Part shown: positions 34,871 to 46,658 of the stretch, in pieces
Layout of the letters: each line of letters opens with the position of its first letter
How positions within the stretch are numbered: the first letter of the stretch is position 1
Source of the DNA: Platerodrilus igneus
Taxonomy: Eukaryota; Arthropoda; Insecta; Coleoptera; Lycidae
Direction: 5' to 3'
Assembly (NCBI GenBank): GCA_036346225.1
Contig: JARFIW010001257.1
Location: 402,001 to 466,000, forward strand
DNA length: 64,000 nucleotides
The notes under the pieces: generated by a model
What the model was told of the DNA's origin: nothing
Seen by the model: only the letters and a program-made list of their open reading frames with translations
Databases searched by the model: none
Program-made: the position numbers and the translations under genes

Positions 34871-36237
34871 TTTATGTTTAAATCAGGTGTAAGTCAGAGT
34901 AATTTTTGTAAATAGAGAGTTATACTGTTTTGAATTGAATTGTACTAATTTTCATTAAATCTTTCAGTCTATGAAGAAGGCATAAAGTCAATGCTGAAAC
35001 ATTGAATAAAAAATAAAAAAATTGAAATTTTCTAATATTTAATGGTTGCACCCTGTATACAATAAGTGTACTTCTTTGCCATTAAAAGACAAAGTTCTTA
35101 TTAATTATGTAATTAAATTTTTATTATTACATTAGTGGCGGACTGAAAAGATCATAAAACTAATATAAAACTTTAAACATTGTGGAAATTAATCATTGAG
35201 AGATACCGTGAAAACGAGTGTTTATTATTAAGAGATAAAATATAAAGCTATTTAATACATCTGCTTAAAAAAGCAATATCAATTTATTGCATTTATCAAC
35301 GAACCTCTTATTAATTAAAATCTTAAATAAATTTTCTGTGTGTAAAATATGCATTAAAACACATCTTTTTTAGAATTGTTAAGAATACAAATCTTATTGC
35401 ATTTGCAAAGTATAAACAATCCCAATCTTTCAGCCATATGCATAAATAATTACTCTTGAGAAAGACCTTTTGTACGTAAAATCATTCTATACTTAGTAAA
35501 AGCGAGTTTCAATCTTTACGATATAAAGTCATTTATTTTCATTATAAAAATACACCTTCCGTGCATAAAATATTCGCTTGATTTATCATAAATATACAAT
35601 ATCAATTTATTGCGTTTACAAAGCATAGGGAACGCATTTGGAGCCTAAATTCCAGAACTTTTGTGATTAATAAAGAAAAATATGTCATCTGAATTAAGAA
35701 ATACTATTAAAAAAACAATTAAATAGCTAATTATTGAATAAACGCTTGTTCGAAGAACCCGCAAAAACATTAAGATGTCATAAAAAATAGATAAAAATTA
35801 TTTATAATTTTCCATGTCAATAAGAAAGGGGGAATGGCAGATTAACTTCATACGTTAGAAAAATATCGACAACGCCTTGCTATGTTCGTAAATGAAATCG
35901 GTCGCGGCGGTCTGACACTAATTAGATCGTAAAAACCGTGGAATTTGCGGAAATAGTATATCGCCTGGGTGTATTATGTTCCAAACGGAACAGTAAGAAT
36001 CTCGAACGATGACGTATTGATATAATTTTTATGTATAAGCGAAAGTAATCCACATTCAGATTCATATGCGTCCTAAACCAAGCAATACGTAATGTTGAAT
36101 AAAGAATGCAATGAAACATATTTGTTTAAGTAAGCTTGAAACATAGAAGTTATCAAATGCAATTATTTGATAAAGCATCATTTGTTTTGTAAAAATACAA
36201 TGTAGATTGAACGTTCTTCGACACAAGAGCTACTCTC
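34871..36237. other. gene-free stretch
   Basis: AT-rich, apart from a CpG-containing block at 35860-36020. No coding or repeat identity could be assigned. Confidence 0.5.
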
Positions 36238-36420
36238 ATCATCATCATTTTGTTTTCGACCCCACTTAGGGTCGGCCTGATGCAGCTCTAACTTCTTTTC
36301 TATTCTGTGCTAATCTATAAAGTTCTGTATACCCTTCATAACCTAAATTTCTAACAACTTGCCCAATATAGCTTGGTCTTGGTATTCCTATAATATTCTA
36401 TCTTTTTCTCATCCACCTGG
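36238..36420 (-). mobile_element. RTE-like LINE 3' fragment, short copy
   Basis: It begins with an ATCATCATCATTTTG tail on the plus strand, then ACCCCACTTAGGGTCGGCC. From there it resembles 36755-36900 base by base in the final coding part. It is truncated after about 180 bp. The GATGAT-type tail fits short-tandem-tail LINEs. Confidence 0.72.
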
Positions 36421-36542
36421 CTCTACATGGATATTAGCAACCTGATGGTTGCTAAAGAACTTCAACATGTTTACATGATTCCCATTTATAAGGAAATGAA
36501 ACATCACCTGGTTATCCCCTCTAAAAAAAGGAAAAGTGTCAA

Positions 36543-36732
36543 ATTATATGTTATGGTAAGGCTTAAGCCACGAATCGTTGCCAACATACCAGACCGCTAA
36601 CTACTTGTGAGTTATGTCATGGAGACGTTTATTAAGTTTTATGTTATGCTAAGGCTTAAGCAACGAATTGCTGCCAATGTGCCAGACCGCTAACTAATTG
36701 TGAGTAATGTCATGGTGACATTTAGTTAACTG
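36543..36732. repeat. 93-bp tandem duplication between two LINE tails
   Basis: Two diverged units: 36545-36637 (TATGTTATGGTAAGGCTTAA, then CCAGACCGCTAACTACTTGT) and 36638-36732 (TATGTTATGCTAAGGCTTAA, then CCAGACCGCTAACTAATTGT). This could be a 3' UTR minisatellite of the LINE or unrelated. No family known to me. Confidence 0.7.
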
Positions 36733-36754
36733 ATTTTCATTTATTTATTTTTTG

Positions 36755-37860
36755 TTTTGTTTTCGAACTTGCTTAAGGTCGATTTGACGCAGCTCTAAAT
36801 TCTTTTCTTTTCTGAGCTAGTCTAAAAAGGTCTACATACCTTTCACAACATAAATCTCTAATAATTTGACTAATATAGCTTTGTTTAGGTCTTCCTACTC
36901 TATTTTTATTTGATAGTCTATAATCTAGGACCTTGCTAAATAGTCCCTCATGTCTTAACTGGTGCCCTATCATTCTATCTCTCCTGACCTTTAATTGTTT
37001 CCACATACAGGGTTTCTCACCTGTCCTTCTATAAACTTCCTCATTTGTTACTCTATCTGTCCAACTAATCTTTAACATACTCCTATAACACCAAGTTTCA
37101 AAAGCTTCTATTTTTTTCTTATCTACCTCTTTAATTGTCCAAGCCTCACTACCGTATAATAGAACACTTCATATGTACGACTTTAAGAAACTTTTTCTAT
37201 TATCTAAACTAATACTATTAGCTATTAGTAAGTCTGTCTTTTTTAAAAACATTTTTCTAGTTTGAGCTATTCTAGCTACTATATCCCTTCTGCTACGTCC
37301 GTTCTTTGTAATTATACTACCTTAATAGCAAAATTCATCTACCTCCTCTAACTAGGTATTGCCTATTTTTAACTTTGGTTAGAACCATGCTGTAACTCGC
37401 TTGTCATTATCTTTGTTTTTCCTGAGTTAATTTTCATACTATAGTTAGTTACTCTGTAGTATCTCATCTAAAATATTTAAAAACGCTCCCAACTCTTTTC
37501 TAGACTCTGCTATAATGGCTATATCATCTGCAAAACGTAACATGTCTATTTTCTGTCCCTGTACACTAATACCTATCTCTTTCCTCTATCTAGCTAAGTT
37601 TAAAGCTTCCTCAATATAAACATTAAAAACTCAAGGGAGATAGTATACAGCCCTGTCTAACACCATTTCTAATCTTAGCTTCCTTTTTTATTTCATCAAA
37701 TCTAATTACTACGTTTTGGTTTTTATATAGACTGTAAATAATTTTTTTATCCCTATGATAGATTCCTATTTTTTGCAAAACCCTAAACGTAACAATCCAA
37801 TTCACCCTATCAAATGCTTTTTTTAAATCTACAAACGCGAAGTGAGTTTTTTTATTTTTT
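36755..37860 (-). mobile_element. RTE-like LINE, reverse transcriptase to 3' end, 5' truncated
   Basis: Minus-strand order: FAFVDLKKAFDRVNW at 37850-37805, YSLYKNQNVVIR, GVRQGCILSPLSF (37640), LRFADDIAIIAESRKEL (37530-37495, FADD catalytic motif), FETWCYRSMLKISWTDRVTN and RDRMIGHQLRHEG. It ends GRPKQSYISQIIRDL near 36870. Several frameshifts separate these. The C-terminal ISWTDxVxNEEV block also occurs in the plus-strand copies at 39890-43560, so all belong to one family. RTE placement is my inference. Confidence 0.8.
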
Positions 37861-37864
37861 TGTA

Positions 37865-38580
37865 ACCTTTTTTCGATAATTACCGTACTCTAAAGTTAAG
37901 TAATTAAAAATAGAAGATGCACTTGGAAAATTAATATTATAAATGGAAATTTAAAAGAATATGGATAATCTTGTACACTGAGATTTTAACATCAATGTAA
38001 AGTGGAATCAGGAGATATTTAATATCATTAATTACATTGGAGATGAGATTATAATGAGTGCTCTTTGACAATAGCCATAAGTATAAAATTTTGGATTTCT
38101 TTGTTTGTTAATTGCTGAGGATATTTGAGCATTTTGAATTTAAAGCGGAATAAGTTCTCATTTTATTTTTGTAAGGATAATTTACAGCAAATTTTGATGT
38201 TGAAGTTCCAGGTATTTTGACCTTTACTAAATAGATTATTTGTCAAGGATTATTGGCCAATCACCTTTACAAGCATGGTAATAAAGGATGGGCAAATTAT
38301 CCACTTATTGATTAAAAGGATTGTGTATCTGTTAGCAAAGATTAGGTAAGAATTTTAATTATTTTCTGTGTGAACTGGGACTGTAAATTGTTTTATAAAC
38401 TGTTTTGTATGAAAGAAAAATGTTTTTGAATGTATAGATGTTTTCTTGAGATTGCTATTTTATTTTATTTTGTAAATTTCATGGTATAACTTCTGTTGGG
38501 CTAGCCAGGCAAAGAAAGGAAAAGGAAAGTAAGGTAATAATTTCAAATTTCCCATTGCTGTATCTAAGTCACAACATTAA
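37865..38580 (-). repeat. dispersed repeat, inverted partner of 54840-55470
   Basis: Its reverse complement follows 54840-55470 over about 600 bp with indels. Shared strings include CTAACAGATACACA, GATTGGCCAATAATCCTTGA and TGCATCTTCTATTTTTA. It is non-coding. It may be an LTR remnant. Confidence 0.78.
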
Positions 38581-39889
38581 TTTGAACAAACCCTAACTCA
38601 CATCGGTTGTTGCAGCGATATACATTGTTGTGGTGTCTTGTTTCCATTTTCTGAATTCTGAATTATTTTTCGAAATTAATAAAACCAATGTGAAAAATAT
38701 AAATATAATGATTTTACCATTTTCCTGTCATAAACAATCTTTTAAATACAAATATAATTCAGTCCACAACATCTCTTTCTCACAAATAATATTCTAAATA
38801 CAAATATAATGGGTTCCAAAATCTCCTTCTCATATACACATAATTCTCAATTATTCTTCTACAATACTACATTAATAAACAAATTTTAAACATATGATAA
38901 TCATTCATTGAGAAATCTTTAATTAAATTTTTATTATAATTACTATATACACCAACTATTTTTGTCATATAATTTAATATACATTTCGTTAAAACTATGC
39001 TATGTTTAACTGAATTCAGTACGTTTATTATAGCTTATGTAACTACAAATCCTTTATGTGGATTTGCAAACCCCACAAGAATTATTTAAATGACTTGAAC
39101 ACATATCTACTATGGAATTAAATTCTTAATCTAAAAATTATTCTTTTATGCAGTCACTCAATTGAAACAGTATTTTATTTTTACCATTTAGCTTCCTACT
39201 ATTATATGCAATATGCCATCTAATCACATCTATCTATATATATTTCTATGGATTTTTAGGTTAGAACAAAGGTAGATAGGTCAGATGAATATTTATGAGA
39301 GAGTACACCATGTATATAGAAGCCATATAATAATTTAAAACATTTTCTAAGCTATAGCATAAGGATTCATAATTTAAAATAAGCTTTAAAGTTAATTTTG
39401 CTTCATTTTAGAGTTAGAATCAAATTAATTACAATTAATAAATAATAGTTGTAGATCCATAAGGTAAACACATGCATTTAAATATAAGTACCGTGTAAAG
39501 GTAGTGATAGGAAAACTTTTCATTTGTAGCATAAAAATCGATAATTTGAGGGTGAATTTGTCAGTAACGATATTTAAAGTGTATTTTATTTGTGCACATA
39601 ACTTAGTGTAAGGTAATATGAAGCTAGAACATTTATAATTTTTAAAGGTTTAGCAGGGTAAATACGTTCCTCGTATTGATTTAAAAGCCTGTCAACAAAT
39701 ATCAAGGTTTCTTACGAACAACGGGTTGATATTAGTTAGGGATTGAACATTACATACAAAAATGGATCAATAATATAAAGAGAAAGACTGTGTTTTGTGT
39801 GAGATAGCAAGGAATGGAAGATATCATATGGTTAGTTGTCATTGACTTTGAAACGTCTGTAAGACAAATAAAATTTTGATGGTAAAATA
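38581..39889. other. gene-free stretch
   Basis: AT-rich, no recognisable coding or repeat content, apart from a short repeat of AAATACAAATATAAT at 38745 and 38798. Confidence 0.5.
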
Positions 39890-40477
39890 AGCGAGATGGA
39901 GATGCTGCTCTTAATGAAATGGAAACGGTTCTAACAGACAGATACGGTATGAAAATTAACAAAACTAAAACTAAAGTACTAGTATGCAAAGGTGGGGAAA
40001 ATAAATCAAAAACAAGAATACAAGTATGTAACACGAACTTACAAGAGGTTAAGGATTTCTGCTACCTAGGAAGCCAAATAACGCAAGATGGGAAAAGCAC
40101 AAAAGATATAAAACAAAGATTAGCACAAGGTCGTGCTACATTTAACAAGAAAAAGCAACTACTGTGCTCAAAGACAACAAACATAGAAACAAGGAAAAGA
40201 TTGCTTAAAACATGTGTGGAGCACAGCACTGTACGGCTGTGAAGCCTGGACAGTAGGAGAAGCGGACAAGAAAAGGGTAGAAGCCTTTGAAATGTGGTGC
40301 TACAGACGTATGATGAAGATATCATGGACAGACAAAGTTAAGAACGAAGAGGTACTAAAAATGGTAGGGGAAGAAACAAATATGTGGAAAACGGTAAAAA
40401 ATAGGAGATAGGATGATAGGCCACATACTACGGCATGAGGGAATAGTGCGGAATATATTAGAAGCAGAGATAGGAAA
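39890..40477 (+). mobile_element. RTE-like LINE fragment, copy A
   Basis: It encodes METVLTDRYGMKINKTKTKV, DFCYLGSQITQDGKSTKDI, then with a frame change ALYGCEAWTVGEADKKRVEA, FEMWCYRRMMKISWTDKVKN and RRxDRMIGHILRHEG. It stops abruptly at GAGATAGGAAA, where sequence of the LTR element begins. It is about 95% identical to copy B at 42810-43511. Confidence 0.82.
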
Positions 40478-42809
40478 TATTTTTTTGAGTTGATCTTACG
40501 TCAATGTTTAGGGTTAAGTTAGTTAGTATTTGTTTATTGTCAATTAGTTAGTTAGCTTTGTTGAGATTGTTATTGCGACGATTATAAAAAAAAATCTTGG
40601 ATCCTTCTTTAGAATTTGTTTTGTTTATCCAAGATTTTTTTCTTTTTGGAGAGAGGCTGTGTAACAATTTCGATTTTCTGTTATTCAAATACACAATTTT
40701 TGTTCAATACACCTAACCAATTAATGTTAAATTTTTATTGAAACCTTTTATTATAAAATTCATACATAGTACGCCCTCTACATTAGAATAGTAAAAGTAC
40801 ACTTCAAGTGAACTTCTAGTTGTTTGTATCTTGTTTCAATATCCTCCGTCCCGGCGCATGCTCATATAATTAAGATTGCCTCGTGGAATAAGCCATTTTT
40901 AATATCAGATGTAGTCCGTAGACAAGTATTATTTCTAGGCTTGCAAGTTTTTAATTAAACATGCCGCCCGAACAATTATTTAAGTGGAGTCAACATGTAC
41001 CATAAGTTAGTTTTGGTAATAGCATCGGCCTAAAATGGTTGTAGATATATTTTTACGGTAAGAAAGTATTTCACAAGCTTACCCCAAATTTTTATTCTTT
41101 TGTTTCATTTCAGCGCAAGTTCTTCTAATTCTTCAAGTTTTTATTCCTTTTTTTGTTTAGAGTTTTAAGGATTAAACTACCTATCATTAAATATGGAGAT
41201 AATTATAATTCCGAATTTTAAAATATTAAAGTCAAGTTACAAGTAAAGAAGTTAAGGAAAGTTAAGTATTGTAAAGAATACAATTGTTAAACATAAAGCA
41301 TACACTAAAGTGAGAAGCAGTTTCAATTGTTACTAGTCAGGAATGTAGAAACCCGCACACGTTATTGGTTTGTATGAAGGTTAAATCCCGACCTCTGCGT
41401 CAGCCACGCTCAACTATAGGAGTAAGGACGCAGATATTTAAATAATAATTTATATAATGAAAAAACCCGGCTAGAAGCAGATGGCCAGCGGTGAGTCATC
41501 CTCCATTTTTATACTTATATCTTTTCAAGAAACTTTCAATTAAAAAGCTCAGATAAATTTTCGAATAAGCTATATATAAGTTTGTTTAAAATTAAGTTCA
41601 TAGTTCAATTAATTTGGTTCATTTAAAAATTTAATTTAAAAATTTAATATTTGAATAAGGCATAATTGACCTTAACATTTTAAGATCTTTGTATAAGATT
41701 ATGTTTAAAGTTACAAAGTTGTATTGAAGGGTTTGCTTTATTGAACATGTGATATGATAAGAATTGTTTGCCGAATTATAGTGTATAACACATGGTGATA
41801 ATACACCTGAAGTAAAATTCAATGTCGACAATAAGTACTTTTCTTTGACCTTTGATTTTGCTATTAAATTGCTATTAAAAATGTAAAACCATAACCTGAG
41901 AAATTATTTTTGAATATGTAATTTTTTTGTGAACTGAAAAGGATCCTATTCAAGTAACATGAAGTCACTGTAACATAAAGTAAAAGTAACATATTTTTTA
42001 AAGAAAACTGAAATAATTTATGCAATTAATAAAACAATATTCCAAGAATGCTTAGAGATTTATATTAAATAGTGAAAACGGAACTGTTTCGAAAGTCTCC
42101 GTATAAATAAGTTGTATAAACAATGTATATATAAATTTAAAAAAAAAAAAGTTAATAGAAAAAATATTATGTTGTCTGAAAATTTTCTTTCTTTGAAGTC
42201 AACAGTAATTATCCTACAGAAGCAAACTGTTAATAATTAAGAAATATTAGTCCTGAAGAAAGGTATCATTGGTGTTAGAGTTAAAAGTTTTTCTTGAAAG
42301 TATAATTTTGATTAATGATTTACATATAATTATTTTCGTGATAAAGTGACTAGGCTATAATGAAGCCCTAGTTTGAAAATGTTTAGGTGTGATTAAATTT
42401 TCAGATAGCACGAGATCGTCGTTCCTATTCCAGGTTGCAGAGACCACAGTAAGTATTTTTGTTTATGTTGCTTGTCGTAAATTTTTTTTCTTTCGAAGAT
42501 TTCCATATCTGATCTTCGAATAATTTCTTATAAAACACTCATTAAGATATGGTGGCGTCCAATAAAATTTCTTTTGTTTTATCGTATACCATTCTACGAC
42601 CCTAGCTCATAGCTCTGCCCTAAGTTGAAGAAACTTAACTGGCTGGAAGAACTCTTTAGAAGGATCCTTTTTTCTCAAAGCCATTCAACATCCTTTTTAC
42701 CCTGGGCTTGACTATCAAACAGGAACCCCTCGTAATCTATCGAGGCTCTGCCGCCTGTATGGTAGAGCAGACATATTATTTTCCTTTTAAAGAATAATAT
42801 TTTGTTACA
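40478..42809 (+). mobile_element. LTR element end: 3' leader region plus a 2.15-kb LTR
   Basis: 40478-40659 is non-coding and ends GGAGAGAGGCTG, like the region before the LTR at 12721. The LTR runs from TGTAACAATTT (40660) to TTTTGTTACA (42809), with 7-bp inverted termini TGTAACA/TGTTACA. No 5' LTR or coding region is present, and the flanks are two different positions of the LINE, so this is a truncated or recombined copy. Confidence 0.76.
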
Positions 42810-43560
42810 ACGGTTCTAACAGAGATACGGTATGAAAATTAACAAAACTAAAACTAAAGTACTAGTATGCAAAGGAGGAGAAAATAAATCAAAAACAAGA
42901 ATACAAATATGTAACACTGACTTATAAGAGGTTAAGGATTTTTGCTACCTAGGAAGCCAAATAACGCAAGATGGGAAAAGTGCAAAAGATATAAAAAAAA
43001 AGATTAGCACAAGGCCGTGCTACATTTAACAAGAAAAAGCAACTACTGTGTTCAAAGACCACAAACATAGAGACAAGGAAAAGATTGCTTAAAACATATG
43101 TGTGGAGCACATCACTGTATTGGCTGTGAAGCCTGTACAGTAGGAGAAGCGGACAAGAAAAAGGTAGAAGCCTTTGAAATGTGATGCTACACACGTATGA
43201 TAAAGATATCATGGACAGACAAAGTTAAGAATAAAGAGGTACTAAAAATGGTAGGGGAGGAAAGAAATATGTGGAAAACGCTAAAAAATAGGAGAGATAG
43301 GATGATAGGCCACATACTACGGCATGAGGGAATAGTGCGGAATATATTAGAAGTAGAGATAGGAAAAAAGAGAAGAAGAGGCAGACCTAGGTTAGACTAC
43401 TGCACACAGATAGTAAAAGATGTAGGCTGTAGGGGTTTCAGGGAGATGTGTAGCCTAGCCCAGAATAGAAATCAATGGAGGTACGCATCCGACCAATCCC
43501 AAGATGGATAAACTAATGACGAAAAAATAACTGTGCTTAAACATGATGATTATTATAAGT
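42810..43560 (+). mobile_element. RTE-like LINE fragment, copy B, with 3' end
   Basis: It starts ACGGTTCTAAC immediately after the LTR and repeats the copy A coding region. It then continues to KKRRRGRPRLDYCTQIVKDV and REMCSLAQNRNQWRYASDQS with a terminal stop at 43509. A short 3' UTR ends in ATGATGATTATTATAAG. The open frame 43197-43511 is intact at the C-terminus. Upstream there are frameshifts. Confidence 0.83.
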
Positions 43561-44100
43561 AACTACAAGAATTGGTTGGGCAATATTCTCGAATAATGTT
43601 AAGTGTGTGAAAGGATTTACTGGAAAACCATTAGTTCGGCAAATGTCTAAGTGTTGGGGGATCTTGGTAGCCACAGGTTGCTTATCCCCCTTCACCGAAT
43701 CTCGGTGAAATAGGGCATAAAATTAGAAAACAATAGAAGGGGAACGAGCTGTATACACATGCTGTGTGAGAATTTCAGGGAACTATGTAGGCTAGCTCAG
43801 AATATAAATAAGTGCAGGTACGTATCCAACCAGTTTTGAGACGGAACACCTAATGACAAAAAAATAAGCGCAGATAAATCTGATGATTAGTATAAACAAC
43901 TAATTGTTGGTTGCGAAATATCTGCAACTAATGACTAATGACTGTGCGAAAAGATAGATTGGAAAATATATTAAATCGGTAAATGGTTAAGTGTTGGGGG
44001 AACTTGGCAGGCACAGACTGCTTACCTCCCTTCACAACCACTGAAGGTCGGAGAAATAGGGTATATAATTGTAAAACAATAGAAGGTGATCCAACTGCAT
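43530..44100 (+). repeat. tandemly duplicated LINE 3' end, about 340-bp unit
   Basis: Two units share, in order, TGATGATTATTATAAG or TGATGATTAGTATAAAC, a variable part, AAGTGTTGGGGGATCTTGG or AAGTGTTGGGGGAACTTGG, GAAATAGGGCATA or GAAATAGGGTATA, and AAAACAATAGAAGG. Between them 43760-43880 is another copy of the LINE C-terminal coding end (GAATTTCAGGGAACTATGTA). This is a tail-to-tail ladder of the same LINE 3' region. Confidence 0.72.
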
Positions 44101-44572
44101 CTAACAAGAAAGAACAGCGCCTATGAGTAAAGACAACAAAGATAGAACAAGAAGAAAATTGTTGAAAGCATATGTGTGGAACACAGCACAGTATGCCTAT
44201 GAAATACGGGCAGTCTGAAACGCAGACAGAAAAACGGTAGTAGCCTTTTGAAATGCTGTACTTCAGATGTATGAGGACGATAGCATGGAAGACAAAGATA
44301 ATAACAAATAGGTTATAGAAATAGTAGGGGAACAAGGATATCTGGGGAAAAAGATAAGAGAAATAAAAGGGCAAAATACGTTTTAAGGCATTTTTGGGGA
44401 ATAGTATGGGATATATTACAAGCAGAGATAGGAAAAAAGAGGTAGATGTAGACCTAGATCAGATAGTTATAGATGCAGACTGTGCAAATTTCAGGGAAAT
44501 CTGTAGGTTAGTTCAGAATAGGAAACAATGATAGTACGCGTCTAACCAGTTCCAGGACTGAAGACTTAATGA

Positions 44573-44575
<3 letters not shown>
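44090..44575 (+). pseudogene. further degenerate copy of the RTE-like LINE C-terminus
   Basis: The nucleotide sequence tracks copies A and B (GTGTGGAACACAGCACAGTA, AGTAGGGGAACAAGGATAT, GAAATCTGTAGGTTAGTTCA). It is heavily shifted and runs into ATGATGATATATAT and the (TA)n tract flanking the foldback element. No open frame remains. Confidence 0.7.

Positions 44576-44610
<35 letters not shown>
44574..44610. repeat. (TA)n tract left of the foldback element
   Basis: About 18 TA units between the LINE tail and the palindrome. It may have grown from the LINE's own GATGATATAT tail. Confidence 0.93.
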
Positions 44611-44614
<4 letters not shown>

Positions 44615-46503
44615 GGTGAGTTTTTAGTATGGCAACGGTCGATAACTCCGTTATTATAAAAGCTACGTGAACCAAATTTAGAGGCATATTAGACATGCTT
44701 ATAGTGCACATTTTAAAAATATTTGGAAGCATACAGGGTGTTTCATAATTCCAGGGCATATTAAACTTATATTTTTTTAAATGGAACACCCTATATATTA
44801 TTACAATTTTGAAAAGCCCATAAAAAGAGCTTTAACTTGATATCAAATTATATCTGTCTATTCCTTTTAGTTTTTGAGATATTCAACTGTTTTTAGAAAA
44901 AATTACCCCAATTGGATACATTGCCACTGCACTAATACACAACTTATGTTAATTTTCAAGATGCAGAAAATTTTACTATATACCATAGTATATTTGTACT
45001 TATCACTTTTTTGAAATTTCTTTTCAGTATACAGGGTGTGTCAGGTTTCGCAAAATGCAATTTTCAAAATTTTTTTTAAATGGCACCCTACCAATTTTAT
45101 TGCTACAATGGATAGTTCATTGAGTGTCCTTTCATTTTTGTTAAGCATTCCCTATACCTAAATCCATTACTTTCTGAGATATTTTTGATTTTCTTCAAAT
45201 TTTAAGAATGTTTTTAATTTACATAACTAAAAATAACTTACTATTGGAGAATATTATAAAACGATTAATACATGTTGATTAACAATTAACTACACTTATC
45301 CAATAACAATTTTCACTAAAGATATAACAACCTACAATAATACGCTATCAACAGAATTCTGACAGATCAATAATATGCATTTTATAGAAAATGTTCAAAC
45401 AGGAAATCAAGCAGGCTTTGAAAAATATAACAATTACAATCAAAATGTCATTTAGGTTTATTAATTGTAGTGTGTTGTCATATAACAGGATATCTCTGTT
45501 GGTATATTCTTGATGCAAATAGGAAATTTCTTAAACTTGCTCCCAATACCCAAATCATATTTATTTGTTCTTCCACTGTAAAATTCATTTTGAAAACTTT
45601 TTCAAAGATTACATTTAAAACAGAACTGATAATGTGTTAAATGACAACACACTACAATTAATATGACATTTTAATTGTAATTGTTATTTTTTTCAAAGCC
45701 TGTCTGATTTCCTGCTTGAACATTTTCTATAAAATGAATATTGTTAATCTGGCAGAATTCTGTTGATAGCGTATTATTGTAGGTTGTTATATTTTTAGTG
45801 AAAATTGTTATTGGATAAGTGTAGTTAATTGTTAATCAACATGTATTAATTGTTTTATAATATTTTCCAATAGTAAGTTATTTTTAGTTATGTAAATTAA
45901 AAACATTCTTAAAATTTGAAGAAAATCTAAAATATGTCAGAAAGTAATGGATTTAGGTATAGGGAATGCTTAACAAAAATGAAAGGACATTTAATGAACT
46001 ATCCATTGTAGCAATAAAATTGGTAGGGTGCCATTTAAAAAAAATTTTGAAAATTGCATTTTGCGAAACCTTACACACCCTGTATACTGTGAAGAAATTT
46101 CAAAAAAGTGATAATTACAAATATACTATGGTATATAGTAAAATTTTCTGCATCTTGAAAATTAACATAAGTTGTGTATTAGTGCAGTGGCAATGTATCT
46201 AATCAGGGTCATTTTTTCTAAAAACAGTTGAATATCTCAAAAACTAAAAGGAATAGACAGATACAATTTGATATCAAATTAAAGCTCTTTTCATGGGCTT
46301 TCCAAAAATGTAATAATATATAGGGTGTTCCATTTAAAAAAATATAAGTTTAATATGCCCTGGAATTATGAAACACCCTGTATGCTTCCAAATATTTTTA
46401 AAATGTGCACTTTAGGCATCTCTAATATGCCTCCAAATTTGGTTTACGTAGCTTTTATAATAACGGAGTTATCGACCGTTGCCACACTAAAAACTCACCC
46501 TGT
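44611..46503. mobile_element. 1.9-kb foldback (palindromic) element with ACAGGGTG ends
   Basis: The left arm 44611-45480 is the reverse complement of 45642-46503 with few differences, around a 161-bp centre. The ends are ACAGGGTGAGTTTTTAG and its complement. ACAGGGTG motifs recur inside the arm at about 44733 and 45031, each followed by different sequence, suggesting a composite of several ACAGGGTG-ended units. No coding capacity: equal open frames in both arms (44789 and 46325) are palindrome artefacts. Both outer ends touch (TA)n. This is a non-autonomous foldback DNA transposon by structure; its superfamily is unknown. Confidence 0.88.
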
Positions 46504-46613
46504 ATATATATATATATATATATAAATATTATAAGTAGTTTTTTACACAAGGTAAGTTGGGTTTTACTTAAAAAAAGTCTAAGTTATTATTTCATCTTAT
46601 TAATTTCTATATA

Positions 46614-46656
<43 letters not shown>
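46504..46656. repeat. (TA)n tracts and short spacer between foldback and gypsy elements
   Basis: TA run 46504-46524, a unique spacer 46525-46604, then TA run 46605-46656, which ends ATAT against the gypsy LTR. Confidence 0.88.

Positions 46657-46658
<2 letters not shown>

Noticed and set aside
34967..35000. TATGAAGAAGGCATAAAG...TGCTGAAAC resembling a hammerhead core
   Set aside because: The CTGATGA box is not present and the stems do not close; probably a common repeat-derived motif.
44508..44789. 93-codon frame matching the 66-codon frame at 46325
   Set aside because: Identical proteins in the two arms are a consequence of the palindrome; the sequence includes a Tyr-Ile run from (TA)n.
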